Shown: piece after piece, positions 36,701 to 50,156 of the stretch
Layout of the letters: every line of letters begins with the position of its first letter
Numbering within the stretch: the first letter of the stretch is position 1
Source of the DNA: Hirudo medicinalis
Taxonomy: Eukaryota; Annelida; Clitellata; Hirudinida; Hirudinidae
NCBI GenBank assembly: GCA_011800805.1
Contig: MPNW01000028.1
Location: 129,686-193,685, forward strand
Length of the DNA stretch: 64,000 nt
Direction: 5' to 3'
The notes under the pieces: generated by a model
Database searches by the model: none
What the model saw: the letters and a program-made list of their open reading frames with translations, nothing else
Told to the model about the DNA's origin: nothing
Translations under genes and position numbers: made by a program

Positions 36701-37993
36701 GTACGAAATCGTGCCACCGTAACCCAAAGGCTTTTCTTTTTTCTTAATGCGCAAGTCAATTGGCGTCTCGTCGTGAGCCATCCTCATTTGAGGAGAGGAT
36801 TGTGAAGAAGGATGTGCATATTTCTCACTAGACAGATTTTGATACAATCGAGGATCAATTCCCCTAACATATCCTTGAATGTCATCTCTGCTGTAACTCA
36901 CCAAATTATCACTGGTCATCATTTCCCTTGGGGGTTGTTGCTTTGAATACTTTGGAGAAAATTGCACTTCCGTTCTTCTAAAACTCGGATCACTCGGTGT
37001 TTTAAAGTGAACGTTGCTTTGAGACTTTACATCCTTCAAGAATTTAAGATCATGGTACTGTTTCATCCCATAAGGTAAATTATGTTGGGAATAATTGCTT
37101 TTCTCAGAAGTGGGCAAATTCTTCCATTCGTCCAGATATTGACTGACTTGTGGGAAGTTGGTCATCGGCAATGAACTCTGCTGGGCATTCATAGGAGAGC
37201 ATTTTGGAGAGCATGATTTAACTGTGCCAGTTTCATATGGAGTTGGTTCTCTTGATTTCGAAGAAAATCTGGCTCTTTCTGTTTCTGTTAATTTTACTTT
37301 GTCATGCCTTTGTTGACTTGGAATTTCAGGAGAACATGCAATTATTTCAACATCACATTTTGCACTATTTGGTGAGTCAGTGCTTTTCCTTGAATTTCTT
37401 TCATAAAATTTGTCCTTTGTCAGAGTTGGCATTAATTGACTCCTTTGATTATACTTATCATCCATGGTATCAGATGTTTGATCGGAATAAGGTGTAAAAA
37501 GAAGAGGTAGCACGGACTTTTCATTAGGTCGAGGGGTGTCTGAATTCTCTTTGCACATTTCATATTTCGTTAATTCAGATTCAACAATGACACCTATGCA
37601 GCTTGAAATGTTTAATGTCTCCAAAGATGACTTGACAACATTGGCATTGTTTACATCCCGCTTTGAAACAACATTTGACAACAAACTAACCTTGTCGTTC
37701 ATGGTCAATCTTTTTGAAGCATCACTGCCTGACAAGGATCCCTCAGTTTGATAATCTTTTAAAAATCTTTTTTTCGGAGCACATGCAGCAGATGCTTTAT
37801 CGGGTGCTTTGTCTATTTCACTTGCTTCCACAGTGCCACCATCAATTTTGTTTGGTGACACCTTTTCCATATGGGCTCCTTGGAATGTGGCTATGTCCGA
37901 AGATGACGGATGTATGGATGGTTTAGCACCTGCGCTGTCGTCGGTGGTACTTGCTTGATCTCCACTGACTAAGAGATCATTTAAGTTTCCCAT
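33736..37993 (-). CDS. Large C2H2 zinc-finger protein with a CtBP-type PIDLR motif
   Basis: Two coding exons: 37993-35107 and 34658-33736 (TAG). Phases match and give 1269 residues. An upstream in-frame TTG at 38008 is not needed, because the first ATG (MGNLNDLLVS) is at 37993. Four C2H2 fingers lie around residues 628, 768, 796 and 828 (FQCKLCSS..H.VKDH; MNCTTC..H.SSMH; SCACRTCNKWF..H.GVH; YRCLYCRKAF..H.REH). PIDLRIKKKEK near residue 408 resembles the PxDLS site that recruits the CtBP corepressor. The remainder is Ser/Thr-rich and low in structure, and the second exon encodes a disordered tail ending KKIELQH. It is probably a nuclear DNA- or chromatin-binding regulator (inferred). I cannot name an orthologue. 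Confidence 0.85.
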
Positions 37994-40202
37994 TTCTCTC
38001 AAGCTCAATTACAAGTGTTATAAATAACAACATTCTACAAAGTTCAATTGAGTCCTGCAAACAATAAACGAGTTTCTCTTAATGACGATTTCATTTAAAT
38101 TTCACATCCAATCTTAAATTCGATAATAATCCAAAGACGAACGATTACCGAGTTATCTAGTCCCATAAATGAAAAGTGAGCGCGTTAAACAAATTGTTAT
38201 CCACCCCGTTTTCTTCGGCTGAAGTTTTTATTCGTCTAAGTGAGAGAGGCTAACATCTGCCTTTCAACCTAAAACTTGGCAATCGCCAATCTCGAGATAC
38301 ACTACCGTTTGAATAATTAATTGCAACAGTCTGCCATTACGAGCAAAAAATTCCGGACCAAGACTGAAATATTATAATAACTGACCTAAGCGAAGGTCGT
38401 ATCGCTGGCTGTTGCAAGAGAGCGTGCGCTCAACGGTATATACGGCTTGATTTATTGCCTCTCTAAATAAAAACTCTCAAATACCTTCGTTTGATTTCGT
38501 TAGAGTGGTTGTTAGAACTCTATTTGGTTCACTGCCAGATTCTGACTCGTCTGCAGGCTCATCTATTTTAGGTCGTCAATTTAACGCGCCTTTTAACATC
38601 ATAACCAGACGAACCTATTTTGCAGCAATTGCCAATAGAGGAATCGCAGATAAAAACTCAGCTATTTATCTGACACGAACTCTTTTCGGGTCAATATGAA
38701 TGTCGAGATGCTACATAAATAGTAGATCTCCTTTAATGTTTGCCGCAGTTTCGCAACTGACGTGTCTGAAATCACACCATCTTCCTCATAAATTGAATAC
38801 ATGATGGCGATGAATTACTATAAATCTTACTGAGTTCCATCCGTGAGTTTCATTCGTTAAGGTGTCAAAAGGTTTTAGCTTTGAAGGACGACTAATGGAC
38901 AACTATCAAATTGTTGACAAACTGAGTCCGAGATTGATTTAACCAACCAAGTAAAGCCCACTCTTTATGACAATGACTTGTGGGCGTTTTACTTTGATAA
39001 AATTAATTTCAAGCTTGAATAAACTATAATAATTTAACGATAATGTTCCAATAACTATTTATGTCTTGCCATAAGTGATGAGTTGTGAGCATTGAGTTAT
39101 TTTAGTGAAAGGTGGCGTGGGAAGACATAGTTTGATAATGCGTAATGACTCTATTCTGGAGATCAGCCAAGTGCCGGATTTAGACAAGGTCGGGATGTGC
39201 CACCGCACAGGGCCCCCAACAACCAAAGAAACCTTTTTTTTGCTTGTCAAAGGGGCAACAGGTAAACACCATCACACTGCATCGGATAAATCCAGCGCTG
39301 CAACAGCCTCATTTCATATGTTAATCGTTATGGAAGTCTTTATACTTAAACTAATCATCCCAATGTAAGCGTATTTAATAAAATTATATTATCAGGTAGG
39401 AAATTCTGAAAGCATGGGTTAACACTTTGTCTTCGAGTCCAGATTTATTGTGACAAAAAATAGCGACCGAAGAATTCAAAAAAGAGAACAGAAAACAGAA
39501 ACTGTTAAATTTTGTTTATGTATTTGGGGTTAGTCTGCTAGCGGAAGTAATCACTTCCTTAAATCAGCCCCTTGTCTTGTGTATGTCACGCTTTCGGTCA
39601 TTTGGTTTGTTTTATAAAGGCTTTTAATTAAGAAATCATAAAAAGAAGCCTGCTCCGGTTGTTATAAGACATGTTAAGTTAATAATGTTTGTTGCCAAAA
39701 AACTTAAAAAGATTTCCAAACATAGTATAAATTTATAGTATAAATCCCGCAAGAAGCAAGATCATAGCATCTATCTGAGGCTGATAGCTTTAGTGGACTT
39801 AAGAACTTAAGCATCCTTATGTTTGGAAGCTTTGCGATGGTGAATTAATTGATTGCATTCTTTTATTGGATGCAAATGACATAAAATAAAATAAAAAATT
39901 TCAGAATAAACAATCGTCCAAAAGGACGATACGTATTCCCGCTAGTGGATGACCTATAATATATGTAAAACAACCAACTAAACATAATAATAAACCGATT
40001 AAATCAACCAACGAACTCAAAACCTAAGTGTCGCAGTGAAAATCATTGATTTCAAAACATAAGAGACCCCTGGTAAACATTCAGTCAAAATGTCTTACTA
40101 CAATGGCATATTCGATAACAATTCTGAAGTCAGGGTAGAGTAAAACGTGGACCATTTACATTTTAGAGAATGTTTTCAGTCTTATATGAGCGAAGTCTGG
40201 TC
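37994..40202. other. Upstream region of the zinc-finger gene and unassigned DNA
   Basis: Contains the presumed promoter and 5' UTR of the zinc-finger gene. A plus-strand 64-codon frame at 38505-38699 carries VRTLFGS near its start and TRTLFGS near its end, but I see no further support for coding. Around 39165-39230 a GC-richer patch (GCCGGATTTAGACAAGG) resembles the end of an old DNA transposon whose other end I could not find. Confidence 0.35.
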
Positions 40203-40334
40203 ACTGTTCCAGCCGGATTTCACTCCGCCCTCAAAACCTTCCTCTTCATAGAAAGCTTCCCTCTACATTAGTGGTCTTGAAGTTCTGTTGAACATACTCC
40301 ACTCTAATCAAACTCTGTATCGTTATCGTTAAAG
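40203..40334 (+). mobile_element. 5'-truncated LINE 3' end
   Basis: Shares with 59640-59771 the coding end of a CR1/L2-like reverse transcriptase ORF (CAGCCGGATTTCACTCCGCC, CTACATTAGTGGTCTTGAAG, CAAACTCTGTATCG) and ends with the short tail TATCGTTATCGTTA. Everything 5' of this is missing. Confidence 0.75.
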
Positions 40335-40826
40335 CGCTGAGATGATCTTAGATTATACTTGTGAATGTCCGATGTTCTCACAAAATATCAATTGAATTGT
40401 GGTGTTGAGAATTGATTAACATGTTTGAACATGAACACACCAATCTGGAAGATTTAATTGATACCAATGGGAGCTATCCTATTTTTTCGATGTAATACCT
40501 AAATAATCGACCTTAAATTAACTATAAAAGATTAATTTAATATTAATTTAAACTAACCACATCTTTGGCCTTTATAACCCCCACCCTCCCAATTTGTCAC
40601 GTTTCGTCACAAAAAAAAAACTATCCCCTCTCCACCAATATGACGTCACAAAGTTTTGATCTAAAAAAGTCTTCTCAAAAAATAAAAAATAAAATAATGT
40701 TTAGTGAGTCAGCAATGTGATATAAAGTTTGTTCCTGCTTCTCCCACAGTGACGATAAATGTTCATTCAATGAATAAATGGGCAGAGCATGATTTTTGTG
40801 TCTGGTGGTTTCACTTGATGTTTCAT

Positions 40827-41990
40827 TTAGTCTAAACAGTCCTCATCAATCCACTCTGCACATTCTCCATTTTCTTCATTTGCTATTATTGCCATAATTT
40901 GTCTTTGCCAACAAGTTTGATACATTTGGGCAAAGAAATTGCTTCCTGCTTGTATCTCATAAGATGGTTGCACAACATCGCTAAGGAAGCAAAATACAAA
41001 TGATATTTCTTGCAAATCCTTTCACTAAGTATGGATTGCACAATACAACTTGTATATGGAAGAAAACGATAAGGGTTTGATGTCTGAGGAAAGGGATCAT
41101 CCAATTTCATGCATTAGGCAGCAAATAATAGCAGCCCATCAGCAGATGTACATCCCTTCAGGCTGTCCTTTTGTAGAAATTATAGCAATGAAATGACTAA
41201 AGAATATTAAATAAAGTTGCTCAAAAAATAAAGAGGAAATTTATGAGACTATCCATCTGTTGATCATTCTGAAATGTTAAGGCCTACATTTCTCTGGGTA
41301 ATTGGTATAGGTCAAGGAAGAAGTATAGCCATTATTACTTTAAAATATTAGATTCTTGGTTTCATAAAACATGTGTTGTCAGTACATTTTACAAACTGTG
41401 TTAATAAATAATATATTAATAATAATAAAGATTTGATCGTATATATGGACATCATACAATTTCTGATCTACATGAGAGTTTGTTCTTGGAGCTCAGCATC
41501 TGTTGGCTTTATATACTCATTAACTGTGGAAAAATTATCAGTGATCATCTGCCACCAAATTTCAGTAAGTGTTGTTCCTGCAAACTCAAAATTTATGTTT
41601 TCCAATTCAGTATCAATAGTGAGACCCCTCATTCATCAATCATTCAAATTATTACCACAGCAGTCATGGGGTAAAATCAACCTAATGAGTTGCTTACTGA
41701 GTGGGGCCATCTTTCTTTTGATTCTATCGAAGGCACTTTTTTCTGGAGCATTGATTGCAAGAAATACAGCATCAAAATCATGATGCAAAAATTGATTAAC
41801 TGAAGTTTTGATTACTTGTTGATACCTAGGGTTTTCATCTGGATGTCATCTACTGTCATAATTAAAACTGGTTTAATCAATCTATCAATGCCACACTTTG
41901 TAATGGTATCAAACTCTTTAAGACTGAGTACTTTTGCAAAACCAAGTCCATGACTGAATGAGTTGATGATGAATGTTTACCAGCACTGAT
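40827..41990 (-). pseudogene. Broken repeat-borne protein (family B)
   Basis: The minus strand, with stops and shifts, reads KHSSSTHSVMDLVLQKYSVL, DENPRYQQVIKTSVNQFLHH, FDAVFLAINAPEKSAFDRIK, KMAPLSKQLIRLILPHDCCG, TIDTELENINFEFAGTTLTE, IWWQMITDNFSTVNEYIKPT and, further on, QEISFVFCFLSDVVQPSYEI with WIDEDCLD at the end. I recall the NAP-(G/E)-(R/K)-SA, MAPLS and ILPHD blocks from a widespread family of uncharacterized arthropod proteins that behave like repeats. At least three frame breaks make this copy non-functional. Role of the family unknown to me. Confidence 0.55.
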
Positions 41991-44900
41991 TGCTATATAT
42001 GTTGGTCCTGAATAACCAATAACTACTCAGTTTCCTAAATTGTTTGACTGAATTCTCAACTGAATTTTGAACTCAATTCCAGTATATACTGAAGGAATTA
42101 GCTTATGTCACCATCAGGCAATCTACCTAATCTACCTAACCCTGTATTCAACATGTATTAACAAAGTTTTATTTTGTTTATTTTTTTTTGTATATCTTCA
42201 ATTGATGTGACGTCACAATTTTTAGCTTCCCCTCGTCACTTATCGTCACAATGCATGACATCACTTAGTGATGGTCCCTTAATTTAAGTTATGCAAACAA
42301 GATGCATTCGATTTTAGGCTTTTCTGTGGTTTATTACACAAAGGCCTGGTTAAGCAGTTTAATAGAGTTTTCTCTGTTATTCAGACACATAGAGTCACGA
42401 ACGTTGATTGTAATGTGTAAATTTAAGATTTTTAAGGATGTCAAACTCATGAAGATGTTCTCCACGAGCATGTTATGGCGAAACGTTCATCTTTTTTCCT
42501 GAATCCTCAGGAACCAAGTCAAAACTCTGACTACACACGGGGGAAATATTTGTACAGTTAAAATTATTACAATAATGGACACTCAATGAAGAGAAACAAA
42601 CTGAGAAGGCAACGAATTCGAGCGGTCACCCTGAAATATCGGAAAATCCAGCACGGTGAGCAGCTTGAAAATACAACGTGAGAAAGAAAACATTCTCGAC
42701 AAACATTGGCTGGGGTGAGAGACATGCAAGGGCGTTGCTCGGATTGAGACAGAAAATCAGCAACTCCCCTCATTAGCATGCAATCCTGAAACACCAAGGA
42801 ATTAAAGCGGGAACAGTACAAGGGTCGAAAATTCACATATTTGCTTGAGTGAAGGGAGTTGTTTCATTATTTTGGTGTTGTTGAAGGTGTTCCAACGTGT
42901 TTCGATCAACGAAGGTGCGTACGTGATAATCAACATGTCCTCGATGTCTTATAACTAGGAAAATGTTGTCGATAATGATGATGATGAAGATGAGCCAATG
43001 CACCGAAGGAAACCTCCTCTGCCGTTTAGTCCTGTTTTCAATTCAATTTATTCACGGACTCGATTTGGGAGAGAAAGAGTCTGATGATGAGGAAGAAGTT
43101 GAGGACATTCCGATAAATGTTAACAACTTCGCGTTGAACCTTTTGTCAGCCACATTTTCATATTTATGGCAACTTCAACTTCAAGGAATTTGATGACATT
43201 TCTTTTTGAGCTTTAAGATCTCAGGATTAAATCTAAAAGTCCCAAATCCTCTACAGTGTAGAGTCTACACATTTAGATTTCTGATCAACAATGTATGGGT
43301 CTTGAAATTTCAATTTGTTACAAGCGAAGACAATCTCTTAAAAAAAATACGAAATTTAAAAAAAAGAAATTTCTTTTTAACCTTATCCATGCCTCTTTTC
43401 CTGATATCGTTCTCACAATGTTCAACATCTAAATTGGCGATCAAAAGCTTAAATCTGATGGGTGGATGGTGAAAGTTTTGTTTTATTTCAAGAGATTCTC
43501 ATCACAACAGTCAAAATGGGAAAACTCGAAAGAGAATCAGAGATGTTTGTTGAATTCTCTTCAAAGGAAAAAGATCCCATCTAGGTCAGGTTAAAAATCG
43601 GTTAAAGTTTAATCGCTGTTTCTTTGTACAGATAGCGTCATCATCATCGTCGGCGCCGGTGCCATCATCATCACCTTCATTATCATCACCACCATCATCA
43701 AATTTAACCTAGACAAGCAAACGAGACATCGAAACTGGCCAAGTAGATGAAAGAATACTCAGGTCAATGTCGAACGACAGGTCTTAAGGACTATGAGTGA
43801 ACTCTGGCACACTTTTGAGGCAACAAGGAGAGCTCGGCAGTGATAAATGATGAAATATTTTAAGTTACGTCACCATTTGCCTGCTTTAATGAAATGAAAT
43901 GGTGGAAATGTGCCGGTTCTTTCCAAAAGATTGCATTCTTGAGCGTTGATGTTGAAGATATTCTTATAGAATAGCGTTGGATTATGAGGCCGACATTACG
44001 ATAGCTTGAGATCGTTTGATCTCCATCTTTAAAATATTGATCAGTAACCATCATCTATCTACCTGAACGATTTAGAATAAGTTATCATCGGATATTGATC
44101 GTGATGCTGAGTTGTTTGAGGAAACATGTGCTCCCCGAGTAGCGACTAAATGTGATCTAAACTTAGATTGCCTTTTAATTATTGACATAATTTCAGTGGA
44201 GATGGTCATGGTTATCGTGATGTCTCATAATGGTTATTGAAGTAACTTCATAACTAATGAAATGGATCGGTAAGATTTTGCGGACTAATTAAGCTAGTGA
44301 AATAGTTTAACTTTATTACAATTCATTTCAACATTGGTGATTAAAATCCATTTCATGACGAAATAAGACCACTTAACAGGCACTTCTCGGAGTAAGACTG
44401 GCAACAGAGTATAAGTACTTGTGAATTGCTAGCGGATGAAGTAGCGTGAAGCACTTGTTTTAGACATTTAAAATCTGAAATCTTAGCCAATTAAAATAAA
44501 ATAAATTTAAAAAACTCCACTTTAGAATGAAGTCACAACTTGTAGAATTGCTTCAATTGCAATAAGAACAACAATAATAAAATGTGTAGGGATTCTCAGG
44601 GATGAAGATAATTTCGCTTGAAAAAATTGTATGGTGGATTATCTTATGCCAAATGAAAGTCAAAGGAAATAATCTCATGAATAGGCAACAAAACTCATGA
44701 ACAATTACCAAAGCTAAAATACCATCCTAGCAGATGTCAGCGCTCTATCTCCAGTCAAGGTTGACGTATTTGTGGGCGTGTCTTTATAAATTTGCAAAAC
44801 ATTGTAAATTGTCTAAGCGAAAACAGATAAGTGACGTCGTTGTTAGAGTGATTACAAACAATTAAGCAATGAAGTAGCAATGAACTACTCGAGGACAAAA

Positions 44901-47900
44901 ATGATTCTTCAAAAACTACTAACTCATCGTCCTGAGTACCCGAGAGGTGCTCGCAATCATCCGATACAAGTCCGAAGATGTTGAAATGTCTGTGAAATCA
45001 GAAATTGCAACCGAATGAAACCAATGCCCGCTTGTGAGGCGATATAAAGGTCGAATAAGAATAAATAGGAGTTACTAGAAGCATGAGACGAGAGAGAAGG
45101 CGCCGTAAACATAAAACTTTTTTAAACCTTGAGCCAGGGACGATTCGGTGCTTGCTGCATCGCTAGTTTCTCTGTCTGCTTGCGTGTTGGCTTCCCTCCA
45201 ATTGCTTCTCTGTGCGCATTATTCTGCCTTTTGAGGTTCTAATGAGCTTGATGAATTCGTGATTAGTAGCATTCCATCAAATCCTCCCCCACATTCCCGT
45301 CGGATATATTGGGTAGAAAATCAGTTTAGAACCTAAGAAATGCTCAGAACTGACTGGCTGAGGAAGAAGTCGAGCCAGTTAACGGTTCAAATGACCATGT
45401 CCTCTTTTCAGAGTGGGTCTGTTGGTGGCGAATTGATCGACTTCCATATTTTTATTTATTTTTTGAACACAATCGTTCAGCAACTTGGACATCACTCCCT
45501 TGTTTATGATGCAAAGCATTCATCTGCTTCTTAAACAAGTTTATTTATAGAATAACAAAATAATACGCCCATTTACAACCGAGAGAATAGTAAAGAATAG
45601 CAATGGTTCTCTATCAATCGGCCTTTAATAACCTTCTTCAAGTGAAACCTACGCTAAAAAATTTTCGGTAGACTCCTTAATTCGTTGTAAAGTCAAAATA
45701 GAGACAAGAATCTGGTTGTTTTAAATTCTCAGGACTGTTGGGAGAAACACGTTTCAACGTTTCGTTATAGTAACTGGATCGTTATCATCGTCATCGTCAT
45801 CATCATTAATATATTCTTGTTATCATCCTCATGTGGCTCAAATCATCATATCACATACGAGGGATTTCACGTTTCGACTAAAAACTATCGTCTCCGAATG
45901 CATACGAAGTATTTTTCAATGTTTTTGAATTTTAAAAGGTTCCTTTATTCCTCGTCCTGAAAATAGGCGATGCATTTATTAAATTTTTGTTGCGCATTTT
46001 TAAGCATTCATTTTCAATGTTGTTGTCACCATAGAAATTATCGAGTTGTACTCTCAAGGAATTCTGGCTGAAATCGAGTATGTCTGGCAGGCATATTCTT
46101 AAATGCAAGGGAAGTTCCTAAAAAAAAATCAGTCATTTTTAAGTCGAGGTTCGCGAGCGTTAGTCAAATTCAAGGCTGAATTTTTACCTTCCATGTTTGT
46201 TGACGCCGATTGGCTGATTAAAAATTCAATAGTTCGTTCAATCAAATCATCTCCTTTTAGGACTTCACGTCGCATTTGTCAAATTCCTTCACTACCTTTC
46301 GACATGCCCAAAATAAACATTTTTACCTTATCCAAAAATTCTGAAGAATCCTTTTTTAGAATGCATGTGATATGCGTCTTGGAAAGGGCGCAGTGTCAAG
46401 TTAAAAGAAATACTTGGTAGAAAAACAGAAGCGAGCCGTAGGCAAATCGCGAGAAGTAAAAATCGTTGAGATTTTTTTTGGTTCTGAATTACTTTTTAAA
46501 GAATGGTTTTTCGAGACAATTGATGCTTTCCCTTCTTGTTACATTTAATCTCTTTTCGTCCGAAAGTATTTTTCATCCTAATTGAGAGCAGCTTTCGGAT
46601 AAAAAAAAAAGTTAAAAATCACCACAAACGACCTTCAAGTTATTTAAAAAAAATGCTTTTTTTTTAAGTTGATCGTTCCAAAACACATCTCCGACAGGGC
46701 GGTGCAAGTTTGATTGGGTCGTCTCAGTAGCTTGAATTGAATATCTTAATTAGCTCCTTATCATGCGAGATAATCTATGCACGAAGCTGTATTTCACTCG
46801 ATCAAGTGACTTTTTATTACCATTTTGTCGTGTTTACATTTCGTAGAATATTATTATTTTTAATTTTTTTATTTTATTAAATTACTAACATTATTATTGA
46901 TAACATATATAAATAAATAACTTGTTCATCAAATTAAATTTGATATACTATATTCTACATCGTCACTAACATCATTACCCCCATCATCATCATCAGCCTC
47001 AAAACGAAAGTAAGCACACAACATAGCGAAGAGGATTATAAAGGCTCTCCTTGAGAATTGCAGGTCAGATGTGATTCATAAACAGCCTCAGATAGATGCT
47101 ATGATCTTGCTTCCAAATTGCTTGCGTCACGTGCTAACGTTTGGAAGGAGATTGTTATCATCATCGTCGTCACATGTACACCTCATCGATATTCACTGAT
47201 AACCAGGTATGTCGCATGAGTTCGAACACTGGATTAGAAAGAAACAAAGAGAGAGATGGTAGGAGAGAAAGAAAGAGATAAAGCATTAAATTGAGATGTG
47301 CCCGAACACGTGAGCCATCCTTGACCGAGCTAGGCCGATGTTCAGCAATCGAATTATGTTCGGCTGCCTGGTCTATAGTCCTCGACGGAATGAATGATCT
47401 AGATCACTCGGATTGATTGAGTCTTCTCTTCTTTTATAATGTGCTTCTCTGTGGTTATTCTGTGGTAGAATATTCGCCAATCGATCTGGGCACCTGTTTT
47501 AAATGCATTTAGAATGTCTTTAAGAATCGCTACATTATAGCTTAGGATACATTCAATACTTAATTCGTTGATGTTGAGGCTGGATCGTGACAAGTTTCAG
47601 TAATCCAAGCGCACACGTGAATCGATCAAATAATAAGTACCTTTTTATTTTATTTTTGCTACTGTTATTACCGCACAGCTGTCGTTGATCAATAACATTG
47701 TTTGCAATCCAGACCTGCTTATTGTTTTAAAATGCCAACTATCGCGTTTAGAAAGAAAAATGTTTGCAGGAAAATTGCATTTTCTCTTAGTTATTAAGCA
47801 GGAAAGAGGTTAATAAGTCACTTGAGGGTAAAGCATGAACGAATGAAGTTAACAGCCCCAGATAACGCCTCGTCTAAGACATGGCCCGTTTATTCAGAAA

Positions 47901-49130
47901 CAATAAGCAAGATAATCCTGTTGTCCTTATTTTTGCTATTATTAACATTCGATGATGTTGGTCTCCTTTTTAATTCAATTAACTTTTGGTATAATTCCGA
48001 AGTGTAATAGAAATAAAAACATATCTGAATACTTTAAATAATTAATAGTAATAAATTTATTGAGAATATTTTCTTGCTTACAATTTTTTAACTCAGTCAT
48101 TTCTTCTCTTATCATTTACTAGTTCTCGTGTTTTTTGATGGCATGTTTACAAGATTCTAAAATTTATTAGGAAATGTCTTCATTCTTGTACCATGGCACG
48201 CATAAAAACTCAAAAATAATCCTGTATCAGAGAATGTGGAAAATCCAATTTCAGCAGCAACTACTCGATCTCATTTCCAGATAATTTTCGAGAAAAAGTT
48301 ATCCAACATGAGTTTGCTACTTAAAAATCTCATCAGCAACATTTTGTTTTGATTAGGAAAGCTGTTTATGCTCTCAAATCGTGGAACTAGTTCGGAGACA
48401 ACGCCACAAAAAGCCAACAACAAACTATGCAGTTGATGCATTTTTAAGGTCCATATATTTCTTTTAATGTCTCGAAATAATAGCAAGCAAATCTCAGACC
48501 TTTGTTCAGTATTTTTTGCTCTGGAAGTTTACTTTTTTGAGTCAAACGTGTGTCAATGCATGCTCCATCTCAGTGAATTATCTTAAGTATCTGGTTAATT
48601 CTGGCTGTTACTCATTAATCATATTTGACCCATTTCATAATTCGAGTAACTAAGGCTTATGCGTTTGTTTAACTGTAACAAAATACTGCTCCGTTTGGAC
48701 TTCACAGTATACATTTGTCTGAAGTTGCCTTGATGATAAGCCTTTTACGATAACATTTACTTCTTGATTCTTTTAAACGCCTAATAATGTCGCTCAATGG
48801 CAGTCGAATGGATGCCGTTCAATCGATGCCACGAATCGTTTTTTTCTTTTATAAAAGTTTTTCTTTCATTGAAGGAAATCCAAATTTGGACATGTCCTAT
48901 AATATTCTGCTGTAGGGAAATAAAACTATCTTGTTCCGGAAGTTTACTTTTTTCTGCTCTTCTTTCGAGGACCTCATTTGAGCAGTTGAATGTTCAGCGT
49001 AGTAGAATGAAAGACACTGACAACAAAACATAAATTGACTGCTAATTTTATGGAACTTCTTGGGAGGTTGCCTCCAGGAAATGGTTAAAATTGGGGTTGC
49101 TGGTCGAAGACGTACTAGTTGGATGGGGCT
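41991..49130. other. Gene-poor stretch of about 7 kb
   Basis: AT-rich DNA with scattered CATCATC/ATCGTC microsatellites (near 43630-43710, 45780-45815, 46985-47000, 47155-47170) and T or A homopolymers. ORFs of 60-118 codons occur (for example 42963-43193, with an acidic EKESDDEEEVEDIP patch, and 46103-46420), but none has a recognisable motif or splice context I trust. I see no RNA gene. Confidence 0.4.
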
Positions 49131-49214
49131 CTTTGTCCCGGATTTATTTATTTATTTATTTGATTAAAGTCCGTTGCATAACTAAGATGATTTGGACTTA
49201 CCTTTGTCCCGGAT
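49131..49214 (-). mobile_element. Short retroposon insertion with 13-bp target-site duplication
   Basis: The direct repeat CTTTGTCCCGGAT occurs at 49131-49143 and again at 49202-49214. The 58 bp between them read, on the minus strand, as a unique head followed by an (AAAT)4-type tail. A perfect duplication plus an A-rich tail is the mark of target-primed reverse transcription, so this is a heavily 5'-truncated LINE or SINE insertion. Confidence 0.7.
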
Positions 49215-50004
49215 GATTTCTACACTTAATATTCACGAGGGAGGAGCTGTATTTTGTCACAAAAGTGATGTGCCGCAAACGTTCATTAATTTTATTTATT
49301 ATTAGCTTTTTTAAACCAGCTTCGCCTGTTGTATATTCAAACTCATTTTTATTTGTGGCAAGAAGTCCAGGATTAACCATGCTTCACTTCTGTTTGGACA
49401 TTTTAATTAATAATCCTAGATATGATTTACTTTGCAATAACTGTAAACCATACTCCATCATAAACGAATAAAACAAAAGTTTTAAGTCAATTCATTTTTA
49501 TTTTTACAAATTTTATATAATCAATTTTATTAAATCGTTAATTAAGTTAAAAATTTATGCATGTTATTCTGCAGAATTAATTTTATTTACTTATTTTTAC
49601 ATTCATTTATTTGGTAGAAAAATGAAAATAGCATAGTTGACCTAGACAGATAATGGCAGATGTGTGCAAACGTCACGCTGCTACTATTCACCGTGTGGGA
49701 GTTCTTGCGAGTTCAAAAAGTTAAAGAAAAAGTTTAAAATAGTTTAGTAGACCTAGAAAAAGGTGAAAGTTGAAAATTGAAAATAGCACGGTTTCGAGTC
49801 TCTACTTAAGTTCTAGGGACGGAGAGACACACATGTATTTTTTGTTTTATATTACAGAAGATTAATTAACCCTTTTAAAACTCTGACTAAATTTGAATTT
49901 TATAATAAATATGTGATGCGATTTATTTTTGCATTATTATATTGAATGTTTATCATTTATCTAATAGGAATCATTCATTCTCCATTTTCATTCTTTATTG
50001 CCAG

Positions 50005-50156
50005 GAAATATTTGTATCAAATTCCCAAAAACAGATAGTGATATTGGTAATGAAATATTTGGTCACAAATTTACAGCTCTCGGATGGCTTGGCACAATTT
50101 TGCCTGTGTTGGGGGCATACATTTTTCACATTGCAAATGCATCAAATCTTGTTAAA
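50005..50156 (+). other. Isolated exon-like stretch encoding a membrane helix
   Basis: Between a good acceptor (TTCTTTATTGCCAG) and GTAAAA lies a 152-nt open stretch reading NICIKFPKTDSDIGNEIFGH followed by KFTALGWLGTILPVLGAYIF. The composition is protein-like with a hydrophobic helix. I find no neighbouring exons that extend it and do not recognise the protein. It could be a relic of a gene or a chance. Confidence 0.3.

Noticed and set aside
37994..38008. Starting the zinc-finger protein at the upstream in-frame codon
   Set aside because: That codon is TTG; the first ATG is at 37993.
42963..43193. A 76-codon frame with an acidic patch as a small gene
   Set aside because: Starts in a GATGAT repeat and has no splice or homology support.
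46103..46420. A 105-codon plus-strand frame in the gene-poor region
   Set aside because: No recognisable motif, no neighbours and no splice context; its length is possible by chance in 64 kb.
43630..47175. Scattered ATC/CATC runs as possible CRISPR-like or regulatory arrays
   Set aside because: They are short microsatellites in a eukaryotic genome, with no regular spacers.
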